A stretch of DNA of 64,000 bases from Cardiobacteriaceae bacterium TAE3-ERU3 (GCA_019218315.1 JAHUUI010000003.1:268443-332442); one strand, 5' to 3'; positions 43,639 through 53,638 are shown, counted from the stretch's first letter. Notes: generated from the sequence alone by a model not told the origin. Made by a program: numbers and translations.

Positions 43639-45426
43639 TCAGTAAACGTCTCTGACGTAACGCTTTTCTTTCTTCAGTGCCGCGACGTATTCCTTAGCCG
43701 CAGCGGCGGACATATTACCATGTTCTGCAATAATGTCATGCAGTGCTTTGTCCACATCTTTCGCCATGCGCTGTGCGTCACCGCAGACGAAGAAATAGCC
43801 GCCGCGTTCCAGCCAGTCGTAGAGTTCTGCACCATGACGACGCATCAAATCCTGCACATAGACTTTCTCTTGCTGGTCGCGCGAGAACGCCAATTCAAGG
43901 CGGTCGAGTACACCACTTTTCTGCCAATTATCGAGTTCGTCGGCATAGATAAAATCGTGCTCACGGGTACGATCACCGAAGAACAGCCAGTTGTCACCTT
44001 CTGCGCCACGCACGCTGCGCTCTTGCAAAAAGGCTCGGAACGGCGCAATACCGGTGCCCGGCCCAACCATAATCATCGGTGCTTTGTCGTCTGACGGTAC
44101 AGAGAAATGCTTGTTGGCAGCGAAGTAGCAGCGAACCGTATCGCCTTCCTCAACTTCATCAGCGAGCCACGTTGATGCGACCCCGTGGTGCATACGCCCT
44201 TCCTGCTCATAGCGCACCGAGCCGATCGTCAAATGCACTTCACCATTGTGGTGATTGTGGCTTGAGGAAATTGAGTAGGCGCGCGGTGCGATCGGCTTGA
44301 GCACATCGACCAATGTTTGCGCGGTAAAGCCCGCATCGGGATAGGCGCGCAGGAAATCAACGATATCCTTGCCGTACAAAAATGCGTCGAGTTCTTCGGC
44401 CGGGTCCTGATTAAAGCGCTTGTGCAGGTCATCATTTTTCGCAGCAAGCAACAATGCCTCAAAGAAGCCTGATGACGGCATACGGATATCGAGCTGGTCG
44501 CGCAGTAACCCGCCGATTTCGTGGTTTTCACCTTGCCAACTGACTACATCAGTCGCATCAGCACCAACCGCAGCCAGTACTTCATCGACCAGATCCTGAC
44601 GGTTACGCGGCAACAAATGCAGAATGTCGCCTGCTTCGTAGGTTTCACCACTGCCGACCAAATCAATTTCATAGTGGACAATTTGCTTGCCCGAGCCTTC
44701 ACCACTCAATACGCGCTTGGCCTTGAGCTTGGCTTCGAGCGGATTATTGCGGCTATACCCTTGCGGCTTGGCACTGCTGCTGCCGCCAGCCGGTGCCGCA
44801 ACGGTTGCAGCATCCTGACTGCCTTTGGCGCTGATCGCGGGCAGAACCGCGTCCATCCACGCTTTTGCCGCATCGTCAAAATCAACGTCGCAATCGACCC
44901 GTTCACCAACGCGCTCTGCACCCAGTGCTTCAAGGCGCGCATCCCATTGCTTGCCCGCAAGGCAAAAATGCTCGTAAGCAGTATCGCCGAGCGCCAATAC
45001 GCTGAAAAAGGTCTTGTCGAGTTTTGGCGCTGCTTCGCCGTTGATGTCTTCCCACAATGCTTCGGCATTATCGGGCATTTCACCCTCGCCATACGTTGAG
45101 GTAATGACCAGCAAACGCTCGGTTTCGGCAAGGCTGTCCAGCGAGCAATCATCCATATCGACAACCAGCGCGGCCAAGCCGTGTTCCTTCGCCAAATCCG
45201 CACATTGCCACGCCAAATCTTCGGCATTACCGGTCTGTGAGCCGTAAAGAATGGTCAGCGGTTTGCCTGCATTGCCGCCGTCCATGCCATTGGCACGCAG
45301 TGCTGCGTAGGCGGTGTTGAGTCCGGTCAGGTAGCCGTCCAGCCACTGCTGCTGCGCACCGTCAAGCGGCAAGTCTTCGGGGAAAAAAGTCGTCAATTTT
45401 TGCGTGCTCAATTTCTTTTGGGTCAT
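43639..45426 (-). CDS. cysJ: CysJ-type NADPH flavoprotein (sulfite reductase alpha subunit family)
   Basis: 595 residues (E. coli CysJ has 599). Order of domains: flavodoxin/FMN (ILYGSQTGNAEDLAWQ, ~residue 67; TSTYGEGEMPDNA; VLALGDTAYEHFC), Ser/Ala-rich hinge, FAD (RAYSISSSHNHHNGEVHLTI, ~residue 380) and NADPH (VGPGTGIAPFRAFLQE; FFGDRTREHDF; VCGDAQRMAKDVDKAL). All cofactor motifs look intact. The known role is to pass electrons from NADPH to CysI. Oddity: cysI, cysH and cysG are not near; instead the gene begins 10 bases after gltB with AAAAGGA at the gltB end. It is a candidate electron donor for that glutamate synthase. Confidence 0.9.
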   Translation of the reverse strand: MTQKKLSTQKLTTFFPEDLPLDGAQQQWLDGYLTGLNTAYAALRANGMDGGNAGKPLTILYGSQTGNAEDLAWQCADLAKEHGLAALVVDMDDCSLDSLAETERLLVITSTYGEGEMPDNAEALWEDINGEAAPKLDKTFFSVLALGDTAYEHFCLAGKQWDARLEALGAERVGERVDCDVDFDDAAKAWMDAVLPAISAKGSQDAATVAAPAGGSSSAKPQGYSRNNPLEAKLKAKRVLSGEGSGKQIVHYEIDLVGSGETYEAGDILHLLPRNRQDLVDEVLAAVGADATDVVSWQGENHEIGGLLRDQLDIRMPSSGFFEALLLAAKNDDLHKRFNQDPAEELDAFLYGKDIVDFLRAYPDAGFTAQTLVDVLKPIAPRAYSISSSHNHHNGEVHLTIGSVRYEQEGRMHHGVASTWLADEVEEGDTVRCYFAANKHFSVPSDDKAPMIMVGPGTGIAPFRAFLQERSVRGAEGDNWLFFGDRTREHDFIYADELDNWQKSGVLDRLELAFSRDQQEKVYVQDLMRRHGAELYDWLERGGYFFVCGDAQRMAKDVDKALHDIIAEHGNMSAAAAKEYVAALKKEKRYVRDVY

Positions 45427-45436
45427 GGCTATCCTT

Positions 45437-48400
45437 TTATGCTGCACTGTTGTCTTGCTGGTACATCGCCTCAGCCATCACGCCGGCAAAGGCGACAGAC
45501 AACACTTCGTTAAGTGGTTGATATTGCTGCTGCGCCAAGCGATTTTCGTGCTGGCGGTGCATAATCCATGCGTACGTACCGAGGGCAAACGAATCGAAGT
45601 TGGCGCGCAAAGCCAGTGCGCGGCAATAATCATCGACGCGCTGTCCGGCAAGCAAAGCGGCAAGTGCTTCATCGCTGTAGTCAGCAAGGGCACGCTGTAC
45701 ATCGCGCTGCAAGGCATCGCTCAAGGCACGGTCATCATTCATGACCAGCTTTTTCGCCGCGTGGTCAATGTCAGTGACGCCACGCGCACGCGCCTGTTCC
45801 TGCGCACGGAACAGCACACCGGCAGCAACCATGTAGTCAGCAGCCTGAGTGTTGCCCTGCCCTGGCAATTTGCCGTCGAACAGTACCGTGCCGCGCTCGT
45901 AGTGTCGTTGCAGGTCGCGCAGCAGTTTGTCCTTGATACCAACCGCCAGTTCGCCAACCATGTCGTTGCGCGCACAATCGGCGGCTACGGCTGTGTGGTC
46001 ATGCGCGGCGAGCCACGCCTGCGGCAACAGGCAATAGAAGTCTTGCAGCGCATTCGGCCAATCGGCAAGGATGGCTTCGGCAACCGGTGATTCGGTGTAA
46101 GCAGCGTGACGGGCGAGATACCAGAACAGCGCTTCATCCTGCCCGCTCAAAGCCGGATCATCACTGTTCATACGGATCGCTTTGACTGAGTCCTTCGAGC
46201 ATGCTTCAACAATTGTGCCATCAGGGTCGTATTGGTAAGCAACGCCACCACTCATGCCGTTGCCAAAGCCGCGCCCGAAGCTACCGAGGTTAACCACCGC
46301 ACCGTTGGTCATGTATTCACAACCAAAGTCGCCGACGCCTTCAATCACCGCAACCGCACCAGAGTTACGCACCGCGAAGCGGTCGCCAGCTTCGCCTGCG
46401 GCGTAGAGTTCGCCGCCGGTCGCACCAAACAAGGCAAAGTTACCGAGCAGAACGTTATGCCCTGCTTCACTACTGCCGCCACCCGGGTTTTGCACCACGA
46501 TGCGACCACCGCTCATGCTCTTGCCAACGCCGTCGTTACACGTACCGCGGTGCAGCAAGGTAATGCCGGTGTTGTTAAATGCACCGAAGCTTTGCCCTGC
46601 CGAGTTGTGGCTGCTGATTTCAACGCTGCCGTCAGCAAGCACGCGACGACCATCGGTCAAGTTAATGACCTTGGCGTGGTCGTCTTTAAATGAGTAATTG
46701 AGGTAGCGCTCGACATCGATGCCGAATTGTCCACCTGCGGTTTTGTGCGTATTGCTCAGGCGGTCAACATCAATCGCGAGGTAGTCGTCTTCACCCATGC
46801 CGCTGAATGCTTGCTCGAATTGTTCCCAAACGGCATCGTCGTAGCTGAAATCGGCTTCCAGCGCGATGGCCGGTTTACCAAGGTCAAACTGGACGTGCTG
46901 CAACATACCGTCCATGCGGTAACGCCCAATCAGGTTAGGATGGTCAATCAGGTGCAACAGGTCAGCTCGGCCGCGCAATTCCTGTAAGGAGGCAAAACCG
47001 AGTTCGGCGAGCAAACGGCGCACGTCGTGCGCAACGTTCATGAAATACTGCGCCAGTGCGCGTGGGTCACCGTCAAATACTTCGTGTGGTGTGGTCAAGC
47101 CAACCGGACACTTGATGTTGCAGTTTTTCGCCATCACACATTTGAGCATCATCAGCGCAGTGGTACCAAATTCAAACGAATCACCGCCGAGCATGCACGA
47201 TTTGATCACGTCGCTGCCGGTCTGGTGCGCACCTGAACAACGCAGTTCGACCTTATCGCGCAGGCCATTGACGGTCAGTGCCTGATGCACTTCGGCAAGG
47301 CCGAGTTCGGCGATGCGTCCGCTGTGCTTGAGGCTGGTAACCTGCGCCGCACCGGTACCGCCAGTGTTACCGGCAATATTGATGATGTCCGCACCGGCTT
47401 TGGCAACACCGACTGCAATCGTGCCGACGCCTTCCGACGACACCAGCTTAACAATCACCTTGACCCGCGCAGCTTTACAATCGTGAATCAGCTGACCCAA
47501 GTCTTCGATGGAATACGTATCATGGTGCGGCGGCGGCGAAACCAGCTCTACGCCCGGAGTACCACCACGTGCTGAGGCAATTTCAACCGTTACTTTCTGC
47601 GCTGGTAACTGTCCGCCCTCGCCGGGCTTCGCACCCTGTCCAATTTTGATTTCCAGCTCTTCGAGCATCGGGTCGGCGAGATAACCCGCCCACACGCCGA
47701 AACGCCCCGAGGCGATCTGTTTGATTTTACTCGCGCGGATGGTGTTGTAGCGCGATGGATGCTCGCCACCCTCGCCGCTGTTGCTCTTCGCGCCAACCAT
47801 GTTCGCGCCAATCGCCACCGCCTGATGCGCTTTAAACAGCAATGAACCATGACTCATCGCACCGCCGGTAAATACGGCGGTAATCTCGTGTGCCGGTTGT
47901 ACGTCATCAAGCGCGATGCTGTCGGGTGCACGGCACAAGGTCGCGAGGAATGTTGCTGCTTCGTGATTACCAGCGCTCAGCTGTACTGCGTCTGCATCGG
48001 CACTGATGATTTCAATCGCATCAAGCTTGTCCTGCAACGCTGCGGCCAGTGCTTTGTGGCGTGCTTCGCTGCCATCGTCGAGACGCAAAACAAAGCGTTC
48101 ACCGTCACGGCTAACATCCAGTCCGCGTACCGCGCTATGGACGCTGGCATCAGTTTTGAATGTTGCCAACGCCGCAGTGAATGCCGCCTGCGAGTCGGCA
48201 CGGCGAACATCGGCCGGAAAACCGAGAATATCGCGCAAGGCTGATGGGCGCTCGCGGCGTTCTTCGTCCATCGCGTCGATGAATTGCTGATACGCGGGGG
48301 TGATTTTGTGTGCGTCAATTTGCGCTGCTGTACGCGGCTGATGGCTCTGGAACAGATAGCTGTCGTCCTGCGGCAAAATGTGCAGGCGTTCGCCTTCAGG

Positions 48401-50848
48401 CGAAGTGCTGTCGGCAAAGCTGATTGCTTCTTCGGTCATCTCGCCAAAGGTGCGTACGGCAACATGACCGTAGCTGTGTCCTGCGCCGTCGCCACGTTCC
48501 TTGAACAAACCGAGCAGCGGTACGTCTTCGCCATCGTGGTGTTTGATGGCGCTGTCGTGCCATTGCCATGCGCTGTAACAAATGTCGCTAAAGCCAACAC
48601 CGCCTATCGGGGCATGGCTGTTGGGGAAATACGGTGCTAGACGCGGGTCGGCTGTGTCGAGAAACGCCGGTTCAAAGAATGCGCCGCCGCTGTAACTTTC
48701 CACCGTACACAGACCAAATTTGCCCATGGTTTTGAGCAGTGCCTTGTGCAACGCTTTTTTAAATGCGTACATCGCTTTGGGTACGTCTGCATCCGCGTAG
48801 AGTTCGCGTGCACGGTTATAAACCGTCGCCGGGCACACCGCTGACGCACCCAAGCCGAGAATCAGCGCTGCGTCGTGGGTGCTGGCAATTTGTCCGGTGT
48901 GATAAACGATACTGGTGTGGAAGCGGAAGCCGTTTTCAATCAGGTAACGATTGACCGCAGCAATCAGCAATGGTGCAGGCAATGCCGCGCGTTCTTTACT
49001 CACGCCGCTGTCGTCGAGAATGATGATGTCGGTGATTTTTTTGCACAGTGTCCAGATTTGTTCGCACACCGCTTTAATGCCTGCTTCAATCGCCGCTTCA
49101 TTGGCTTCGGAATCGGTATTGAAGTCATAAAGGGTTTCAATTTTACCAACCCGCAGGGTTTCGTTGCGCCCAGCCTGCTCAATAGCAGCCAATTCCTGCG
49201 GCAACAGTAACGGGCTTTCCATCACCAACTGCTTGGTGCTGCGCTTGACGAAATGCGGCTTACCGCCAAGGGTCACGCGTAGGGTCATGCCCTCGGTTTC
49301 ACGGATTGAATCGAGCGGCGGGTTGGTGACTTGCGCAAAACGCTGGGTAAAGTAGCGCGACATGCCACCCTCGATACCGGTCACGGCATTGATCGCCTGA
49401 CCGTAACCCATCGCCGATACGCGCTCGGCGCCGTTTTCCAGCATCGGATCGAGCAAGAAGCGGAAGCTTTCCTGATTGAGGCTATAGGCAATGTGGCGGC
49501 TGGTAAAATCAAGCGGCGAGGCATCTGCAACATCAGTCAAAGCCACGGCATCAAGGCTGGCAAGGCGTACCCGCGCATCGGCAAGTAAGTCACCGTAAGG
49601 CTGCTCGGCTGCCATGCGTTCGAGAATATCGGCTTCTCCACTAAGCGTTTTGCTGGCATGGTCGAAGACGAACATACCACCCGCCTTGATACGTCCACGG
49701 CTGGTAACGGTTTCCGGCGGGAAATCAATCTGCCCTGCTTCACTCATCGCGGCAATGTAGTCATTGGTTTCAACCGTACGCAACGGGCGCAAACCGAGGC
49801 GGTCGAGTGCCGCACCGATTTTGATACCATCGCAGAACACCAAGCCCGCAGGACCGTCGTTCTTTTCTTCCGACAGCGAAAAATAGGCAAGCATGTCGCG
49901 CACATCAAGCGGGTAAGCATCCTGCTTGTTTTCCCACGCCGGCGGCATCATCTTAACCATGATGTCGTCAATCGGTTGGCGGTCTTCCCACAGGCGACGG
50001 GTCAGGGTCTGGTCAAGGCGTGCAGAGTCCGATTGTCCCGGTGGAAAAGCGAGTTTGTAGCCGGAATGACTGGCAACTGCCAACTCACTGATACGGCTTT
50101 TACGATCAGTATTGAGTTCGCCATTGTGTGCCAAATGACGGAACGGCTGAGCAAAAGCTGGATTTGGTGCGGTATTGGTCGAAAAACGGGTATGAAACCA
50201 CAACATGCTCACTTCGTGCTCAGGGTGACGGAGATCATCGTAATACGGCACAACCTCCCATGAATTGAGCAGGCCTTTATAAACTTGTGTGCGCGAGCTG
50301 AGCGACAGCGGATAAAAACCCGGATACTGATTTTCATTGACTGCATTTTCTTCGATTTCCAGCAGCAAACCATTGAGGAAATGCTCGAAGCTGTCCCAAT
50401 CAGTGCAGCTATCAGGACGACCCAATACCCACTGCACAATCGGCAATTGTGCTTTCTGGCTGGCTTCATTCAGCGCACTGTTACTAACCGGCACATCGCG
50501 GCGCAGAATAACCGGTACATCGTACTTGTCGAGCGTTGCCTGCAAATAATCAAGTACGTCGGCACGGATTTTTTCATCACTGGGCAGGAAGAAATTGCCC
50601 ACTGCAAATTCCCCAGCTGCCAGTTCTTTACCCGTCAAATGGCGATAAAAACGCGGCGAAAGGTCAAACCCAACGCCGCCGCCATCACCAACCCCTTCTG
50701 CGTTAAAGCCGCCACGGTGCGGTACTTTGCATAGCGCCTGATTGGCGAGTTCGAGTAATTCATGGGTCTGCACACTGCGCTTATGGGTAATAAAACCTAC
50801 CCCACAGCTCGATCGTTCATCATTCAGGTCGTACAGCATCTGCCCCAT
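45437..50848 (-). CDS. gltB: very large glutamate synthase (GltB-type) subunit
   Basis: 1,803 residues versus ~1,480 for E. coli GltB. The start ATG (50848) has GAGG eight bases upstream and puts the nucleophile at Cys15 (ERSSCGVGF) for the glutaminase domain (~15-400). The central domain includes FPNSHAPIGGVGFSD; the FMN/synthase domain has GAKSNSGEGGEHPSRYN, KIGQGAKPGEGGQLPA, ISAR-like IASARGGTPG and GNTGGTGAAQ. The Fe-S cysteines are C1237-x5-C1243-x3-C1247, one residue shorter than the usual C-x5-C-x4-C. The beta-helix domain (GGRIVVQNPGGG, GGVAYQYDPDG) is followed by ~190 extra residues. No gltD adjoins; cysJ follows. Confidence 0.88.
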   Translation of the reverse strand: MGQMLYDLNDERSSCGVGFITHKRSVQTHELLELANQALCKVPHRGGFNAEGVGDGGGVGFDLSPRFYRHLTGKELAAGEFAVGNFFLPSDEKIRADVLDYLQATLDKYDVPVILRRDVPVSNSALNEASQKAQLPIVQWVLGRPDSCTDWDSFEHFLNGLLLEIEENAVNENQYPGFYPLSLSSRTQVYKGLLNSWEVVPYYDDLRHPEHEVSMLWFHTRFSTNTAPNPAFAQPFRHLAHNGELNTDRKSRISELAVASHSGYKLAFPPGQSDSARLDQTLTRRLWEDRQPIDDIMVKMMPPAWENKQDAYPLDVRDMLAYFSLSEEKNDGPAGLVFCDGIKIGAALDRLGLRPLRTVETNDYIAAMSEAGQIDFPPETVTSRGRIKAGGMFVFDHASKTLSGEADILERMAAEQPYGDLLADARVRLASLDAVALTDVADASPLDFTSRHIAYSLNQESFRFLLDPMLENGAERVSAMGYGQAINAVTGIEGGMSRYFTQRFAQVTNPPLDSIRETEGMTLRVTLGGKPHFVKRSTKQLVMESPLLLPQELAAIEQAGRNETLRVGKIETLYDFNTDSEANEAAIEAGIKAVCEQIWTLCKKITDIIILDDSGVSKERAALPAPLLIAAVNRYLIENGFRFHTSIVYHTGQIASTHDAALILGLGASAVCPATVYNRARELYADADVPKAMYAFKKALHKALLKTMGKFGLCTVESYSGGAFFEPAFLDTADPRLAPYFPNSHAPIGGVGFSDICYSAWQWHDSAIKHHDGEDVPLLGLFKERGDGAGHSYGHVAVRTFGEMTEEAISFADSTSPEGERLHILPQDDSYLFQSHQPRTAAQIDAHKITPAYQQFIDAMDEERRERPSALRDILGFPADVRRADSQAAFTAALATFKTDASVHSAVRGLDVSRDGERFVLRLDDGSEARHKALAAALQDKLDAIEIISADADAVQLSAGNHEAATFLATLCRAPDSIALDDVQPAHEITAVFTGGAMSHGSLLFKAHQAVAIGANMVGAKSNSGEGGEHPSRYNTIRASKIKQIASGRFGVWAGYLADPMLEELEIKIGQGAKPGEGGQLPAQKVTVEIASARGGTPGVELVSPPPHHDTYSIEDLGQLIHDCKAARVKVIVKLVSSEGVGTIAVGVAKAGADIINIAGNTGGTGAAQVTSLKHSGRIAELGLAEVHQALTVNGLRDKVELRCSGAHQTGSDVIKSCMLGGDSFEFGTTALMMLKCVMAKNCNIKCPVGLTTPHEVFDGDPRALAQYFMNVAHDVRRLLAELGFASLQELRGRADLLHLIDHPNLIGRYRMDGMLQHVQFDLGKPAIALEADFSYDDAVWEQFEQAFSGMGEDDYLAIDVDRLSNTHKTAGGQFGIDVERYLNYSFKDDHAKVINLTDGRRVLADGSVEISSHNSAGQSFGAFNNTGITLLHRGTCNDGVGKSMSGGRIVVQNPGGGSSEAGHNVLLGNFALFGATGGELYAAGEAGDRFAVRNSGAVAVIEGVGDFGCEYMTNGAVVNLGSFGRGFGNGMSGGVAYQYDPDGTIVEACSKDSVKAIRMNSDDPALSGQDEALFWYLARHAAYTESPVAEAILADWPNALQDFYCLLPQAWLAAHDHTAVAADCARNDMVGELAVGIKDKLLRDLQRHYERGTVLFDGKLPGQGNTQAADYMVAAGVLFRAQEQARARGVTDIDHAAKKLVMNDDRALSDALQRDVQRALADYSDEALAALLAGQRVDDYCRALALRANFDSFALGTYAWIMHRQHENRLAQQQYQPLNEVLSVAFAGVMAEAMYQQDNSAA

Positions 50849-50882
50849 AATCATTACCTCATTTATTGTTTTGCCCAAAACT

Positions 50883-50912
50883 CATCTGCTTAGAGCATGT
50901 ACTAAGCAGATG
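50883..50912 (-). promoter_or_regulatory. perfect inverted repeat in the gltB mRNA leader
   Basis: CATCTGCTTAG (50883-50893) and CTAAGCAGATG (50902-50912) form an 11-base-pair stem with an eight-base loop, about 25-55 bases after the predicted transcription start and 35 bases before the gltB ATG. The tail AGTTTTGGGC contains only four T. It may be an attenuator-like leader hairpin or an operator. Confidence 0.6.
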
Positions 50913-50943
50913 CCGCTCTCATTGCCCTGGCGGCGAACCGTCC

Positions 50944-50972
50944 TTTATACCGTTATTACTTTTTGTTTACAA
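50944..50972 (-). promoter_or_regulatory. sigma-70 promoter of gltB
   Basis: On the minus strand TTGTAA (50972-50967), 17-base spacer, TATAAA (50949-50944); four of six and five of six consensus bases. +1 is expected near 50937, giving a leader of about 89 bases. It lies in the 181-base gap between the nuclease gene and gltB. Confidence 0.65.
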
Positions 50973-51029
50973 GTATTAATAATAAGTTTTTGTGAAATTT
51001 TGCATCGGCTTAGCAAATATCGCCCAGAA

Positions 51030-51620
51030 TTATAGATGATAGCGCCGCCATTTTCGCGGGTCTTGCTGATCACCAGGCTTCGACCAAATACCCAGCTTCG
51101 CTACTTTAGCTTGTTTCTCAGCTTCATAATATCTTTGTGGTGTATCTCTGCCTCGATAGGCAACCGCCATACCCAACTCAATCATCTGCAAATTAATATC
51201 CTGATCACCAGCATACAATGTACCCAAGGTACGCTGATACACATCTTGCCCATGATTTTCTAGTGTAAATACTTTGGGTAAGCGTGCAGCAAGTGCCCGT
51301 TTACTGCGCTCCCCCCAAGGCTTTTGCCCCATTTCAGGGGTATCAATCCCCATCAAACGGATTCTCAAATCGTATGCCGCACAGTTGGCAACCACGGTAT
51401 CTCCATCTGCAATATGCTTCAGCCGACAAGATAGCCTATCAGGCAATATTTCTGGTTGAACCGAACTTTGGTCGAAATGGCCTAGTAATTCATCACTATC
51501 GATAAAAATACTGATCAATATCATCAACACACCACTGATCTGCATCACACCAACTTTGCCTGAAAACGAAAACGACGCCTTACGGCGCCGCTTTACTTTG
51601 GGTCGTTTACGCGATATCAA
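51030..51620 (-). CDS. membrane-anchored thermonuclease-family (SNase-like) nuclease
   Basis: 196 residues. A very basic start ([13 protein letters not shown]) precedes one hydrophobic helix ([16 protein letters not shown]), so the enzyme is probably tethered with its domain in the periplasm. The SNase domain has [12 protein letters not shown] (metal Asp), [19 protein letters not shown] (catalytic Arg and Glu region) and [13 protein letters not shown] (second catalytic Arg). The start is TTG overlapping the ihfB stop; an internal ATG (residue 26) would remove the basic segment. Known relatives degrade DNA and RNA with Ca2+. Its role is unknown. Confidence 0.78.
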   Translation of the reverse strand: MISRKRPKVKRRRKASFSFSGKVGVMQISGVLMILISIFIDSDELLGHFDQSSVQPEILPDRLSCRLKHIADGDTVVANCAAYDLRIRLMGIDTPEMGQKPWGERSKRALAARLPKVFTLENHGQDVYQRTLGTLYAGDQDINLQMIELGMAVAYRGRDTPQRYYEAEKQAKVAKLGIWSKPGDQQDPRKWRRYHL

Positions 51621-51898
51621 ATGACATCTACCCGCTCACGCAATTCCTTACCTGCTCGGAAATAAGGAATGGATTTTGCTGGCACTTCGACCGATTCCCC
51701 AGTTTTAGGGTTACGACCAACACGCGCTTCACGATAATGCAGAGAAAAGCTGCCAAATCCACGTATTTCTACGCGATCGCCTTTCTCCAGGCTTTGACAG
51801 ATTTTTTCGATCATGAGCTTAACCGTTTCTTCAACGTCCTGAGCGCGTAACTCTGGGTAACGCATCGCAAGCCGTTCAATCAATTCTGATTTGGTCAT
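51617..51898 (-). CDS. ihfB: integration host factor subunit beta
   Basis: 93 residues from the ATG at 51898, preceded by AAGGAG; a longer frame to 51952 lacks a site. HU/IHF fold: [49 protein letters not shown], where the beta-arm proline inserts in DNA at [12 protein letters not shown] bends DNA at recombination and promoter sites. It follows rpsA, as in most gammaproteobacteria, after a hairpin-bearing 69-base gap, and overlaps the nuclease gene by four bases. Confidence 0.97.
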   Translation of the reverse strand: MTKSELIERLAMRYPELRAQDVEETVKLMIEKICQSLEKGDRVEIRGFGSFSLHYREARVGRNPKTGESVEVPAKSIPYFRAGKELRERVDVI

Positions 51899-51920
51899 TA
51901 TTCTCTCCTTACCAAACAGT

Positions 51921-51948
51921 CTACCCGTTGCGATTAAACAACGGGTAG
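51921..51948 (-). repeat. stem-loop between rpsA and ihfB
   Basis: Perfect ten-base inverted repeat CTACCCGTTG (51921-51930) and CAACGGGTAG (51939-51948), loop of eight, about 20 bases after the rpsA stop. No T-run. It may stop part of the abundant rpsA message before ihfB or mark an mRNA processing site. Confidence 0.55.
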
Positions 51949-51967
51949 TCAAGCAATCCTTTTAGGA

Positions 51968-53638
51968 TTAATCGTCTGCGTTCAGTTCTTTGAAGATATC
52001 ACCCAATGAGGTAGCAGCATTGCTGTCCTTACGGGTGTAGTCCTGAATGACGGCTTTTTCTTCCGCAACGTCTTTAGCACGGATAGAAAGGTTCAAGCTC
52101 TTGTGCTTGCGGTCAACATTGATGACTTTGGCTTCAACTTCATCACCAACGCTCAGGATTTTGGTCAGATCTTCAACACGCTCAATAGCTGCTTCAGAAG
52201 CTTTCAAAGTACCGGTTACGTCGTCAGTAATCTGGATCACTGCCTGACGCTCGTCGACTTCAACGACTTTACCATTGACAACTGAACCACGGCCATTGGC
52301 GCTGGCGAATTGTGCAAAGGTGTCTTGAGTGAGCTGCTTAACGCCGAGTGAGATACGCTCGCGCTCTGCATCAATGGCAAGGATGATTGCTTCAACATCC
52401 TGGCCCTTCTGGTAGTTACGAACAGCTTCTTCGCCAGCTTCGTCCCAAGAGAGATCAGACAAGTGGATCAAGCCGTCGATGCCGCCATCAAGACCGATGA
52501 AGACACCGAAGTCAGTGATTGACTTAATTTGGCCAGTAACGTGGTCGCCTTTGCTGTGGTTCTTGTCAAAGTCTTCCCAAGGGTTAGACTGGCACTGCTT
52601 CATGCCCAGTGAAATACGGCGACGCTCTCCATCGATGTCGAGAATCATGACATCAACTTCTTGGCCAACGGCAACGAATTTACGTGGGTTGACGTTCTTA
52701 TTGGTCCAATCCATTTCAGAAACGTGTACCAAACCTTCAACGCCATCTTCGATTTCAACGAATGCGCCGTAGTCAGCAATGTTGGTAACTTTACCGCTAA
52801 CTTTGGTATTAACAGGATAACGCTCAGCGATGTCGCCCCATGGATCTGCGCCCAGCTGCTTAAGGCCGAGTGATACACGAGCGCGCTCACGATCAAACTT
52901 CAGTACCTTAACTTCAACCTCGTCACCGATATTCACAACTTCTGAAGGATACTTGATGCGCTTCCACGCCATATCAGTAATGTGCAACAGGCCATCTACG
53001 CCGCCAAGATCAAGGAACGCACCGTAGTCAGTGAGGTTCTTGACCACAGCCTTGACCACATCACCTTCTTGCAGGTTCTTGAGGATTTCTTCGCGCTCAG
53101 CACGGTATTCATGCTCAAGTACTGCGCGACGTGAAATCACGATGTTGTTACGACGCTGATCAAGCTTGATGACCTTGAATTCAATTTCTTTGCCTTCGAT
53201 GTAAGCCGGATCTTTGACCGGACGAACATCTACCAGAGAACCTGGCAGGAACGCTTTAACACCTTCAACGTCAACGGTGAAACCACCTTTAACGCGACCG
53301 GAAACAACACCTTTAACGGTTTCTTCGTCGTTGAACTTCTGCTCAAGCACTTCCCAAGTACGGATGCGCTGTGCTTTTTCGTGCGAAATACGGGTTTCGC
53401 CGAAGCCATCTTCAAGTGCTTCAAGCGCAACTTCTACTTCGTCGCCAACTGCTACAGTCAGCTCACCTTGGTCGTTGGTGAATTGCTCAACAGGGATGAA
53501 GCCTTCAGACTTGAGGCCTGCATTCAGTACAACGAAGTCTTTACCGACTTCTACGACTTCTGCTTTGATGATTGAACCCGGCTTGAGTTCGGTGTTTTCG
53601 ATACTTTTTTCAAAAAGTTCTGCAAATGTTTCTGCCAT
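51968..53638 (-). CDS. rpsA: 30S ribosomal protein S1
   Basis: 556 residues, the E. coli length (557). Six S1/OB repeats are visible; the first two (to ~residue 170) bind the ribosome, the others RNA. Typical blocks are GFIPVEQF in repeat 1, [20 protein letters not shown] in repeat 2, [20 protein letters not shown] in repeat 3, [20 protein letters not shown] in repeat 4 and [20 protein letters not shown] in repeat 5. It brings mRNA to the 30S subunit. It follows cmk after 27 bases, and ihfB comes next. Confidence 0.98.
   Translation of the reverse strand: MAETFAELFEKSIENTELKPGSIIKAEVVEVGKDFVVLNAGLKSEGFIPVEQFTNDQGELTVAVGDEVEVALEALEDGFGETRISHEKAQRIRTWEVLEQKFNDEETVKGVVSGRVKGGFTVDVEGVKAFLPGSLVDVRPVKDPAYIEGKEIEFKVIKLDQRRNNIVISRRAVLEHEYRAEREEILKNLQEGDVVKAVVKNLTDYGAFLDLGGVDGLLHITDMAWKRIKYPSEVVNIGDEVEVKVLKFDRERARVSLGLKQLGADPWGDIAERYPVNTKVSGKVTNIADYGAFVEIEDGVEGLVHVSEMDWTNKNVNPRKFVAVGQEVDVMILDIDGERRRISLGMKQCQSNPWEDFDKNHSKGDHVTGQIKSITDFGVFIGLDGGIDGLIHLSDLSWDEAGEEAVRNYQKGQDVEAIILAIDAERERISLGVKQLTQDTFAQFASANGRGSVVNGKVVEVDERQAVIQITDDVTGTLKASEAAIERVEDLTKILSVGDEVEAKVINVDRKHKSLNLSIRAKDVAEEKAVIQDYTRKDSNAATSLGDIFKELNADD

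Noticed and set aside
45500-50700. Long open frames on the plus strand opposite gltB, and similar ones opposite gyrA, pcnB, rpsA and cysJ
   Set aside because: They mirror the codon structure of the real genes, have no recognisable domains, and lack ribosome sites; the minus-strand proteins are clearly conserved.
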